DNA of 5,967 bases from JBBIVB01 sp964567515 (GCA_964567515.1 CAZMMW010000050.1:1-5967); one strand, 5' to 3'. Positions 1 through 5,967 are shown, numbered from the stretch's first letter. The notes: generated by a model not told the origin, from the letters alone. Program-made: numbers and translations.

Positions 1-33
1 GCTCATATAATTTACGATGACGCTTTTAAAAAA

Positions 34-2718
34 TTACCTACCATGACATTTTTTAAATTTACGTCCTGAACCGCATGGGCAAGGATCATTGCGGCCGACT
101 TTATGACCAGAGGCATCTTTAATTTTGGCAGTTACCGCGGCTGTCTGCTCATCACTGGTCTTGGACGGACCTGATTCTTTAATCTGTCTTACTGGCGCTG
201 GTTGACTTTGTGACTGCAGCTCTGTTTTAAAAATAGAATAAACAACTGAATTTCTAATACTAACTAAAAGATCCCTATATAAATTATGGCTGTCCCGTTT
301 ATACTCTACTAACGGTTCACGCTGACCATAACTCCTTAAACCAATACCAGCTCGCAAATGTTCTATAGAAGTTAAGTGTTTAACCCAATAAGAATCTATA
401 GCGCGTAATAGCATAGTACGTTCAATATCTCTGGGCACTTGTTCAGGATTAGTTATCACTAATTTTTTAGCTCGTTCTATGATACGTTGCTCATATTCAT
501 CATAAGCCACTACGCTTAATTGTTTTAAATAACCTAAAATTTTATCTGGCGCCGAAATACTTGATTTATCTCTCCATGTCTCGTCCCCTATCTCCTCTAA
601 TTTTTTCCTCTTTTCCGGTGGTAGCGGAAAGATGGTATTTACCACCTCATAAATCTCTTGTATATTCCATTGGTTAGCGCTTTCTGCCGCAGTATGAAAA
701 TTAACCACCGCCCCTAACTCGTCCTCTATCATATCTAAAACCTCCTGTTTTAAATTTATTGGTTCAGTTTCCATCCAGCTTAAAATTTGTTGGCGTTTTT
801 TATAAATGGTTTCGCGTTGTTTATTAAGCACATCATCATATTCCACTAAATGTTTTCTAATATCAAAATTATTGCCTTCCACCTTTTTTTGAGCTGTGGC
901 GATAGATTTAGTAATTAATTTGTTAGTTATCGGAACGTCATCTGGCAAACCTAAACGCTCCATCATAATTTTAACTCTCTCACCACCGAAAATTCTCATC
1001 AAATCATCTTCTAAACTAATAAAAAATTGCGAAGATCCTGGATCACCTTGACGCCCAGAACGACCCCGTAATTGATTATCAATACGTCTCGATTCGTGGC
1101 GTTCCGTACCAATAACATGCAAACCTCCTGCCTCTTTAATAAATTTAGCTTCCTCCTCTGTTGGTGGGTTACCACCTAAAATAATATCTACACCACGACC
1201 AGCCATATTAGTAGCTAACGTTACCGCTCCTCTCTTGCCCGCCTGCGCAATTATACTTGCTTCACGAGCGTGATTTTTTGCATTTAATACTTCGTGTGGC
1301 ACACCTTCACGATTTAACAACTCATCCAAAATTTCATTTTTAGCAATAGAAATAGTGCCTACTAATACCGGTTGACCAGCTTGATGTCGTGCTTTAATTT
1401 CTTCCACCACCGCTTTAAACTTAGCTTCTTCTGTTTTATAAATCACATCGGATAAATCTTGCCTGATCATCGGCATATTAGTAGAAACCGTCACCACTTC
1501 TAATTTATAAATCTTAAAAAACTCCTCAGCTTCAGTAGCGGCTGTGCCAGTCATGCCAGCTAATTTGTTGTACATTCTAAAATAATTCTGGAAAGTAATC
1601 GTGGCCATGGTCATACTTTCCCGCTGGATCTGCACGTTTTCCTTGGCTTCAATCGCCTGATGTAAACCTTCAGAATATCTGCGCCCCATCATTAAACGAC
1701 CAGTAAATTCATCAACAATAATAACTTCACTGTCACGCACCACATAATCACGATCACGTTTAAACAACACTTTGGCTTTAAGCCCAGCTTCTAATAAATG
1801 AATCATCTCCACATCAGTGCCAGTATATAAATTAGGAATATTAAGCCACTTTTCAGCTTTCATAATACCCTCATCAGTAAAAGTTGCTGCTCGCATCTTT
1901 TCATCAATATTAAAATCAACATTCTCCTCCAAAGTGGCAATAAACCTAGCAACATCATAATATTTCTCTACTGCCTCTTCGGCTGGTGCGGAAATAATCA
2001 ACGGCGTGCGCGCTTCATCTATTAAAATAGAATCTACTTCATCAACAATAGAAAAATTAAGAGGACGTTGTACCTGCTGCGATTTTTGCCAAGCCATGTT
2101 GTCCCGTAAATAATCAAAGCCAAATTCATTGTTGGTGCCATAAGTAATATCAGCTTGATAGGCTTGCTGCCTGGTTACGTTTCGTAAATTATTATAAGTA
2201 GCATCTTCGTTATTTTTATAATCCAAATCATATACAAAAGCTCGTTCGTGATTAATACAACCACAAGACAATCCTAAAGCATAATAAATCTGTCCCATCC
2301 AGGCCGTATCACGTCGGGATAAATAATCATTGACAGTAACTACATGCACACCTTTGCCTTCTAAAGCATTTAAATACACCGCCAAAGTAGCAGTTAAAGT
2401 TTTTCCTTCACCTGTTCTCATTTCGGCTATTTGTCCGCGATGTAACACAATTCCACCAATTAACTGCACATCAAAATGCCGTTGTTTTAAAGTTCTCTTG
2501 GCCGCTTCTCTCACACAAGCAAAGGCCTCGGGTAAAATATTATCAAGAACCTCACCTTTACTAAGTCGCTCTTTGAATTCTTGTGATTTGTTTTTTAATT
2601 CCTCTGACGATAACTTTTCCAAATCAGATTCATAAGAATTAATCTGTTTAACTAATGATTGTAATGATTTTATCACTCTGGCATTAGGATCGCCAAAAAT
2701 TTTAGTTAAAAATGACAT
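34..2718 (-). CDS. secA: Protein translocase ATPase subunit SecA
   Basis: SecA is the motor of the general secretion pathway: it binds preproteins and uses ATP to push them through SecYEG at the inner face of the cytoplasmic membrane. The 894 residues match the usual length of about 900. Visible in order: Walker A MRTGEGKT (100-107), Walker B/DEAD-like DEVD (226-229) followed by IDEARTP, the preprotein cross-linking domain (about 236-385) with VDEFTGR (335-341), GMTGTA (388-393), the second nucleotide-binding domain with NMAGRG (504-509) and arginine-finger motif QLRGRSGRQGDPGSS (549-563), the helical scaffold with EYDDVLNKQR (626-635), the two-helix finger region (about 770-820), a hydrophilic linker (835-875) and a C-terminal zinc site C880-x-C882-x8-C891-H892. 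The ATG start fits the conserved N-terminus. No Shine-Dalgarno sequence precedes it. A loop of roughly 19 extra residues relative to E. coli sits in the first nucleotide-binding domain near 153-187. Complete, with no broken motif. Confidence 0.98.
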   Translation of the reverse strand: MSFLTKIFGDPNARVIKSLQSLVKQINSYESDLEKLSSEELKNKSQEFKERLSKGEVLDNILPEAFACVREAAKRTLKQRHFDVQLIGGIVLHRGQIAEMRTGEGKTLTATLAVYLNALEGKGVHVVTVNDYLSRRDTAWMGQIYYALGLSCGCINHERAFVYDLDYKNNEDATYNNLRNVTRQQAYQADITYGTNNEFGFDYLRDNMAWQKSQQVQRPLNFSIVDEVDSILIDEARTPLIISAPAEEAVEKYYDVARFIATLEENVDFNIDEKMRAATFTDEGIMKAEKWLNIPNLYTGTDVEMIHLLEAGLKAKVLFKRDRDYVVRDSEVIIVDEFTGRLMMGRRYSEGLHQAIEAKENVQIQRESMTMATITFQNYFRMYNKLAGMTGTAATEAEEFFKIYKLEVVTVSTNMPMIRQDLSDVIYKTEEAKFKAVVEEIKARHQAGQPVLVGTISIAKNEILDELLNREGVPHEVLNAKNHAREASIIAQAGKRGAVTLATNMAGRGVDIILGGNPPTEEEAKFIKEAGGLHVIGTERHESRRIDNQLRGRSGRQGDPGSSQFFISLEDDLMRIFGGERVKIMMERLGLPDDVPITNKLITKSIATAQKKVEGNNFDIRKHLVEYDDVLNKQRETIYKKRQQILSWMETEPINLKQEVLDMIEDELGAVVNFHTAAESANQWNIQEIYEVVNTIFPLPPEKRKKLEEIGDETWRDKSSISAPDKILGYLKQLSVVAYDEYEQRIIERAKKLVITNPEQVPRDIERTMLLRAIDSYWVKHLTSIEHLRAGIGLRSYGQREPLVEYKRDSHNLYRDLLVSIRNSVVYSIFKTELQSQSQPAPVRQIKESGPSKTSDEQTAAVTAKIKDASGHKVGRNDPCPCGSGRKFKKCHGR

Positions 2719-2744
2719 AAAAACAAGGTGATGGGGTACAATTT

Positions 2745-2773
2745 ACTCTACTATGTTTTAATAGTATTGACAA
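2745..2773 (-). promoter_or_regulatory. Putative sigma-70-type promoter of secA
   Basis: Read on the minus strand, TTGTCA (2773-2768) and TAGAGT (2750-2745) are separated by 17 nt and match the -35 and -10 consensus at 5/6 and 4/6 positions. Transcription would start near 2738, leaving a leader of about 20 nt before the secA ATG at 2718. The leader contains no AGGAGG-like sequence. Found by eye; no experimental support. Confidence 0.5.
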
Positions 2774-2793
2774 GATCAAAACAACATTTTAAT
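2767..2793 (+). promoter_or_regulatory. Putative promoter of the orphan plus-strand gene
   Basis: A perfect -35 hexamer TTGACA (2767-2772) is followed after 15 nt by TTTAAT (2788-2793; 5/6 match to TATAAT). The spacer is shorter than the preferred 16-18 nt; the alternative TAATCT (2790-2795) gives 17 nt spacing but only a 3/6 match. Transcription would start near 2800, about 22 nt before the ATG at 2822. The -35 box overlaps that of the divergent secA promoter by five bases. Confidence 0.45.
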
Positions 2794-2809
2794 CTGACTT
2801 AAACAAACC

Positions 2810-2815
2810 AAAGGT
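2810..2815 (+). promoter_or_regulatory. Shine-Dalgarno site of the orphan gene
   Basis: AAAGGT ends close before the ATG at 2822, with 7 nt between the GG and the start codon. This supports that start and the reality of the gene. It contrasts with secA and hpf, which have no comparable site. Confidence 0.55.
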
Positions 2816-2821
2816 ATAAAA

Positions 2822-3268
2822 ATGAACCTTATCATTATAACCTCTAGTAATTTAAAACTGCCTGAAGAAATTAAAGACAAACATAATATTAAATTAGCGC
2901 ATAATTATCAAGAAGGTTTAAAAATATTTAAACAAACTAAGGACTTAACAAATTATATATTGATAACTGAATTTGTTATTCAAAAACTAACTAATGTTCC
3001 GCCTAAATCATTTACCACCAATGATTTAATAAAAAAAGCTGTTGAATATAAAATTAATAAAGTTATCGTTGGTTTAATGCCACATCGTTGCCAAAATCAA
3101 TATATGGAAAAATTAAATATAGCTTTTGCTAAAACTCGAACCACTTGGTATATCACCAAACAAACCCGCAACAATACTGAAATCTACTACGTAGAATTGC
3201 CGATTACTGGTGAAACCGCTAATTGGTTGGCTCTTATCAAATCATTAGAACAGTCTTTAACTGCCTGA
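2822..3268 (+). CDS. Hypothetical protein, 148 residues, alternating beta-alpha pattern
   Basis: I do not recognise this family. The protein is soluble: no signal peptide and no membrane segment. Hydrophobic strand-like stretches occur at about residues 2-7 (NLIIIT), 45-49 (YILIT), 78-84 (NKVIVGL), 107-112 and 120-126, separated by amphipathic helix-like stretches (28-38, 65-77, 91-104, 131-146). This resembles a small Rossmann-like or receiver-like alpha/beta fold, but no phosphoacceptor or nucleotide-binding motif is evident. It is rich in Lys, Asn, Thr and Ile and looks more AT-rich than its neighbours. One cysteine (C90) follows MPHR. The ATG has a good Shine-Dalgarno sequence 7 nt upstream. 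The gene stands alone on its strand, with its own candidate promoter and a strong terminator behind it, which supports a genuine single-gene transcript. It is divergent from secA and convergent with speB; neither placement reveals a function. Confidence 0.8.
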   Translation: MNLIIITSSNLKLPEEIKDKHNIKLAHNYQEGLKIFKQTKDLTNYILITEFVIQKLTNVPPKSFTTNDLIKKAVEYKINKVIVGLMPHRCQNQYMEKLNIAFAKTRTTWYITKQTRNNTEIYYVELPITGETANWLALIKSLEQSLTA

Positions 3269-3297
3269 ACACGAAATCAAACTAATAAACTAAACCG

Positions 3298-3333
3298 AGT
3301 CGCGTCTTTCACAAGATAGCGACTTTTATTTTT
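3298..3333 (+). terminator. Intrinsic terminator after the orphan gene
   Basis: AGTCGC (3298-3303) pairs with GCGACT (3319-3324). Inside, TCTT (3305-3308) pairs with AAGA (3313-3316) around a TCAC tetraloop, with a G-T wobble and one bulged A between the two stems. TTTTATTTTT follows immediately (3324-3333). This is a textbook intrinsic terminator for the plus strand, 29 nt past the stop at 3268. For minus-strand transcripts leaving speB, the same hairpin is followed only by an interrupted T-rich stretch (CGGTTTAGTTTATT), so termination in that direction would be weaker. Confidence 0.82.
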
Positions 3334-3342
3334 GATATTAAA

Positions 3343-4221
3343 TCAAAGTTTCTTACGTCCAAAAAAACTATAACCTACGATTTTATAAGCTAATTTAGCT
3401 GCTAAGAAATCACCCGCTGGTTGACCAGGGATAGGCGCTAACTCCACCACATCAGCTCCTACTATCTTTTTTTTCTTAGCTACTTCTTTTAGTAAATTAG
3501 TTACTTGATACCAAGTCAATCCCCCCGGCTCCGGCGTACCAGTACCTGGCAATAAAGACGGATCAAAACCATCAATATCAACCGTAATATAAACTTTATC
3601 AGTCAGTTGCTTTATTATTTTATCTGTTGGAATTTCTGGTGCCATAAAAATACGGCTACCTAAATTCGCTTTTTTAATAGACATTACTTCTTCCTCGCTA
3701 ACAGAACGAATACCAACGGCAGTTACCGGCACTTTTAAATCATAAACACGCTTCATAGCGCAAGCATGACTGTATTTAGAACCCTGATATTCTTGCCGTA
3801 AATCTGTATGTGCGTCTATCTGCAACACGGAGATGTTTTTAAACTTCTCTTTCATAGCCGCCACTACGCCCGGAGTAATAGAATGTTCTCCGCCTAAAAC
3901 TAATGGCCATTTTTTATCTTTTAATATACCAGCTATCGCTTCTTTAATTCTTAAAGTAGTAGCTTTCGGTCCCGACATATCAGCTTCTAATTCTGATAAA
4001 GTAAAAAACCCGAGTTGCGAGAAATCACGATTATATTCTAAATCCCATAACTCCAAATGCCGCGAGGCATCAATAATCGCTTGCGGTCCACGGGCCGTAC
4101 CGGCGCCATAAGTGATAGTTGCCTCGTAAGATACCGGCAAAATAGCCACCTTGGCCTTAGCCCAGGATATTGGCTCTACTCCACCAAAATTAAATGGTTC
4201 TTTTTGATATTTTACTTTCAT
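3343..4221 (-). CDS. speB: Agmatinase (agmatine ureohydrolase), ureohydrolase family
   Basis: Predicted to hydrolyse agmatine to putrescine and urea with a binuclear manganese centre in the cytoplasm. Numbering from the ATG at 4221 (292 residues, near the family norm of about 300), all six metal ligands of the arginase/agmatinase fold are present: His113 in GGEHS, Asp136, His138 and Asp140 in DAHTD, Asp215 and Asp217 in DIDGFDP. Also present are the PGTGTPEPGG loop, SHA (151-153) at the substrate loop, and DVVELAP carrying the conserved Glu260. The ATG lies one nucleotide after the decarboxylase stop, which suggests translational coupling. An in-frame TTG at 4233 would add four residues and overlap the upstream gene; I prefer ATG because AAGGAA (4240-4235) is only 2-3 nt from the TTG. 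Other ureohydrolases (arginase, formiminoglutamase) are possible by sequence alone, but the adjoining arginine decarboxylase points to agmatine. Confidence 0.92.
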   Translation of the reverse strand: MKVKYQKEPFNFGGVEPISWAKAKVAILPVSYEATITYGAGTARGPQAIIDASRHLELWDLEYNRDFSQLGFFTLSELEADMSGPKATTLRIKEAIAGILKDKKWPLVLGGEHSITPGVVAAMKEKFKNISVLQIDAHTDLRQEYQGSKYSHACAMKRVYDLKVPVTAVGIRSVSEEEVMSIKKANLGSRIFMAPEIPTDKIIKQLTDKVYITVDIDGFDPSLLPGTGTPEPGGLTWYQVTNLLKEVAKKKKIVGADVVELAPIPGQPAGDFLAAKLAYKIVGYSFFGRKKL

Positions 4222-4222
4222 G

Positions 4223-5590
4223 TTACCAACCAAATTCCTTGCCTATTTCTTCTGCAGACTCACGTTTTCTGGCTACTGTCAAAACGCCATTTTGAGCAAT
4301 AATTTTAGTTGGACCAGACAATAAACAATGATATGAAGATAAAGAGTCTTGATAAGCGCCGGTACCCAAAATAGCCACTAACTGCTGATCACCGTTTTCT
4401 AGGTCTTCCAAACGAGGCAGTAAAATATAATTCCCGCCGGCGGTATATTTATCGTCTGAATCACAAGACAAGCCCACCAGCCACGCTCGTGTTAATTTTT
4501 TGACATTTAAATTATTAACCGGGACTACTTGCCACTTTTGGTGTATGGCCCAAGTGTCTTTTAAATCATTCATAAAACTGCCATCAACCACATACCATTT
4601 TTTAGCTGATGCTTTATTGGTAATATCTTTTTCATTAAGCACCCGATAAATTGTTATTTGAGCTGGCGCCACCAAATAACTCCCCCACTCTACCAAAATA
4701 TCCGGATTAGGTACGCCGGCTTTATCAGTCGCCCGCTGAATAGTTCTCACTATCCGCCTAACTAAACTTTCCACCGCAAATAAAGGTTTGCCATCATGTG
4801 GCACAGGCAATCCACCGCCAATGTCAATCATATCCAAATTGGGGTTGGTCTTGTGCAATTTAACATAAAGCTCCACTGCTTTTTTAAGGGGCGACATCAA
4901 ACCGTCTTGATATTCTATTTGCGTAGACATGTGATAATGTAGTAATTTTAAATTCCTAATACGCCCCAAAGATAATATTTCTTTGGCTGATAAACCAAAA
5001 CGGCCGAACTTTTTGTCCCAGTGAGCATTTATTTTGACATCGGGATCAAGACGAACGCCCACCTCTCCTTTATAGTTACTTAAAGCCGTTAATTCAAACC
5101 TATCCTCAATAATCGGGGTGATTTGTAAACCCTTATCGCGCAATTCACCAATTAATGATAAATAATAATTAGTCTTAGGACCATTACAAATTACCCTAAT
5201 GCGATTATTAAACTGCCCCTGTTCCCATAAGCGCTTCACCAGCCATAATTCATTGGCTGATGTGACTTCTATGTTGCCACCTTCGGAGATAATAGGCAGT
5301 ACAAATTCTTTGTTTTGGTTAACTTTCATGGGATAATGATAAAAAAATTTACCGCGATAACGTAAGTTCTTAATTACTCTATTAAAAGCGATCATTAAAT
5401 CCTGTAAACGTTTTTCAATAATAAAAGGAAAAACTAACTCCAGCGAAGTGCCGAATTTTTTAGTCAGTTCATAAATATTGTATTGGTAATTACCTTCATG
5501 CACCACCAGCTGACCATTTTTATTAATATCAAAAAATTCAGTATTCAAATCAGCCCGACCTAATTTCCAAAATTTTCTGTTAGCTTTCAT
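4223..5590 (-). CDS. speA: Biosynthetic arginine decarboxylase, short fold-type III PLP form
   Basis: Predicted to decarboxylate L-arginine to agmatine, the first step of putrescine synthesis from arginine. The 455 residues form an alanine-racemase-like barrel followed by a beta domain. Visible motifs: YPMKVNQ (86-92) with Lys89 as the PLP Schiff-base lysine, VICNGPK (133-139), LLHYHMSTQ (216-224) whose His220 should stack on the PLP ring, the phosphate loop DIGGGLPV (256-263), VEWGS (300-304), CDSDD (376-380) with the cross-subunit catalytic Cys376-Asp377, and GAYQ (411-414). CDSD and GAYQ are typical of arginine decarboxylases rather than diaminopimelate or ornithine decarboxylases. It is about 200 residues shorter than E. 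coli SpeA (658) and lacks its extra helical regions; overall length and the C-terminal half recall the compact enzymes of Bacteroidetes. The ATG overlaps the hpf stop as ATGA, with AGAGGA 10 nt upstream. Substrate assignment rests on motifs plus the neighbouring agmatinase. Confidence 0.9.
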   Translation of the reverse strand: MKANRKFWKLGRADLNTEFFDINKNGQLVVHEGNYQYNIYELTKKFGTSLELVFPFIIEKRLQDLMIAFNRVIKNLRYRGKFFYHYPMKVNQNKEFVLPIISEGGNIEVTSANELWLVKRLWEQGQFNNRIRVICNGPKTNYYLSLIGELRDKGLQITPIIEDRFELTALSNYKGEVGVRLDPDVKINAHWDKKFGRFGLSAKEILSLGRIRNLKLLHYHMSTQIEYQDGLMSPLKKAVELYVKLHKTNPNLDMIDIGGGLPVPHDGKPLFAVESLVRRIVRTIQRATDKAGVPNPDILVEWGSYLVAPAQITIYRVLNEKDITNKASAKKWYVVDGSFMNDLKDTWAIHQKWQVVPVNNLNVKKLTRAWLVGLSCDSDDKYTAGGNYILLPRLEDLENGDQQLVAILGTGAYQDSLSSYHCLLSGPTKIIAQNGVLTVARKRESAEEIGKEFGW

Positions 5591-5904
5591 AAATATTTAT
5601 TCCTCTTAAATAAAAATTTGCCCTTGATTTTATTTAATTGCCTTTCTAATTTTGGTAAGACCTCATCTATAGCGGCATACATATCAGCGCTTCTAACTGC
5701 CGCTTTAATATCCGGCCCCGGAACCTCCAACCTAACCGCCACCATAAAACGATCTCCCGCTCGCTTAGTTTGGTCCATTTCTAATTCAACCGCTACTCTA
5801 ATAATTTTACTCCAAAAATGTTCTAATTTAGAAAATTTCTTATTAGCATATTCCTCCAAAGCGGTGGTCAGTTTAAAGTTTTTAGCTCCGACAATAATTT
5901 GCAT
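5587..5904 (-). CDS. hpf: Ribosome hibernation promoting factor, short form (HPF/RaiA, S30AE family)
   Basis: Proteins of this family bind the decoding region of the 30S subunit when growth slows, block tRNA and mRNA, and protect idle ribosomes. The 105 residues show the S30AE beta-alpha-beta-beta-beta-alpha layout: first strand MQIIVGAKNF, helix about 13-29 (TTALEEYANKKFSKLEHF), strands near 33-42, 52-61 and 66-71, then the signature helix SADMYAAIDEVLPKLERQL (72-90). The C-terminus is basic (KIKGKFLFKRNKY), suiting rRNA contact. It ends there, without the dimerisation domain of long HPF (about 180 residues), so it is a short-type factor such as E. coli HPF (95) or YfiA/RaiA (113); these two cannot be separated by eye. 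The ATG fits the family N-terminus but has no Shine-Dalgarno. It is the first gene of the operon with speA and speB and overlaps speA by 4 bp. Confidence 0.93.
   Translation of the reverse strand: MQIIVGAKNFKLTTALEEYANKKFSKLEHFWSKIIRVAVELEMDQTKRAGDRFMVAVRLEVPGPDIKAAVRSADMYAAIDEVLPKLERQLNKIKGKFLFKRNKYL
5601..5606 (-). promoter_or_regulatory. Shine-Dalgarno-like site for speA inside hpf
   Basis: AGAGGA on the minus strand lies within the last codons of hpf, 10 nt before the speA ATG (5590). It supports re-initiation or coupled initiation at the ATGA overlap. Confidence 0.45.
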
Positions 5905-5931
5905 GTCAAATTTTATTACTAAGCATATAAT
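5903..5931 (+). promoter_or_regulatory. Possible outward-facing promoter at the right edge
   Basis: On the plus strand, ATGTCA (5903-5908, 4/6 to TTGACA), a 17-nt spacer and a perfect TATAAT (5926-5931) would start transcription near 5938 towards a gene beyond the window. The TATAAT overlaps the hpf -10 candidate on the other strand. In AT-rich DNA such matches arise by chance, and the downstream gene is not visible. Confidence 0.3.
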
Positions 5932-5932
5932 A
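5927..5932 (-). promoter_or_regulatory. Candidate -10 box for the hpf-speA-speB operon
   Basis: TATTAT on the minus strand (5/6 to consensus) lies 22 nt before the hpf ATG, giving a start near 5920 and a leader of about 16 nt without a Shine-Dalgarno sequence. No good -35 is present at 16-18 nt spacing (best TTACCT or GTTACC, 3/6), so the assignment is tentative. Confidence 0.4.
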
Positions 5933-5967
5933 GCTTGTGGAAAACTTAAGGTAACTTTAATTTTAAG

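Noticed and set aside
6..11. TATAAT on the plus strand at the left edge
   Set aside because: No -35 context can be seen, it faces into the antisense of secA, and such hexamers are frequent in AT-rich DNA.
1..33. Terminator behind secA
   Set aside because: A T-run directly follows the stop on the minus strand but no stem can be formed before it within the visible bases.
2330..2635. Open frame of 101 codons on the plus strand inside secA
   Set aside because: It is antisense to the conserved N-terminal ATPase region of secA, has no Shine-Dalgarno, and its Cys/Ser/Pro-rich composition is that of a shadow frame.
2822..3268. Toxin, antitoxin or anti-phage gene
   Set aside because: No paired partner gene, no nuclease or DNA-binding motif visible, and the neighbours are housekeeping genes; calling it a defence gene would be guesswork.
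3833..4111. Open frame of 92 codons on the plus strand inside speB
   Set aside because: Antisense to conserved agmatinase sequence including the GGEHS motif; no recognisable protein features and no ribosome binding site.
4057..4302. Open frame of 81 codons on the plus strand across the speA/speB junction
   Set aside because: Antisense to two well-supported genes and overlaps the other shadow frame; composition does not look protein-like.
34..5904. UGA recoding as in some candidate phyla
   Set aside because: TGA ends hpf, speB and the orphan gene at sensible places and no conserved region contains an internal TGA.
5936..5944. DnaA-box-like TTTTCCACA as evidence for a replication origin
   Set aside because: Only one loose match, no cluster, no AT-rich unwinding repeat and no dnaA or dnaN gene in view.

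Overview
The window is a compact, AT-rich bacterial segment with five genes. On the minus strand, reading right to left, lie a short ribosome hibernation factor (hpf), a biosynthetic arginine decarboxylase (speA-like), an agmatinase (speB-like) and, after an intervening plus-strand gene, secA. The plus-strand gene encodes an unrecognised 148-residue protein. Gaps between genes are 103 bp or less, so no stretch over 300 bp lacks a gene. TAA and TGA both act as stops and tryptophan is read from TGG, so the standard bacterial code fits and UGA is not recoded.

Gene density, AT-rich lysine/asparagine-heavy coding, short leaders without Shine-Dalgarno sequences, and a SecA with a longer loop after the Gly-Cys-Ile-Asn-His-Glu stretch all suggest a candidate phyla radiation (Patescibacteria) genome. 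This is inference from overall impression; no marker here fixes the lineage.

Layout: 1-33 is the tail downstream of secA with nothing recognisable. secA occupies 34-2718. Positions 2719-2821 form a divergent promoter region in which the -35 boxes of both directions fall on the same TTGACAA heptamer. The orphan gene (2822-3268) is followed by a clear intrinsic terminator (3298-3333), which lies between it and the convergent end of speB. The operon hpf-speA-speB runs from 5904 to 3343 with a 4-bp ATGA overlap and a 1-nt gap, indicating co-transcription and probable translational coupling. A short promoter region for hpf lies at the right edge, possibly with a second promoter facing out of the window.

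Together speA and speB encode the two-step route arginine -> agmatine -> putrescine + urea. Having hpf as first gene of this operon joins a ribosome-silencing factor to polyamine synthesis; both products act on ribosome state. SecA is a housekeeping translocation ATPase. I see no mobile element, CRISPR array, RNA gene or defence system. The most interesting features are the hpf-polyamine operon, the short form of the decarboxylase and the uncharacterised orphan gene.
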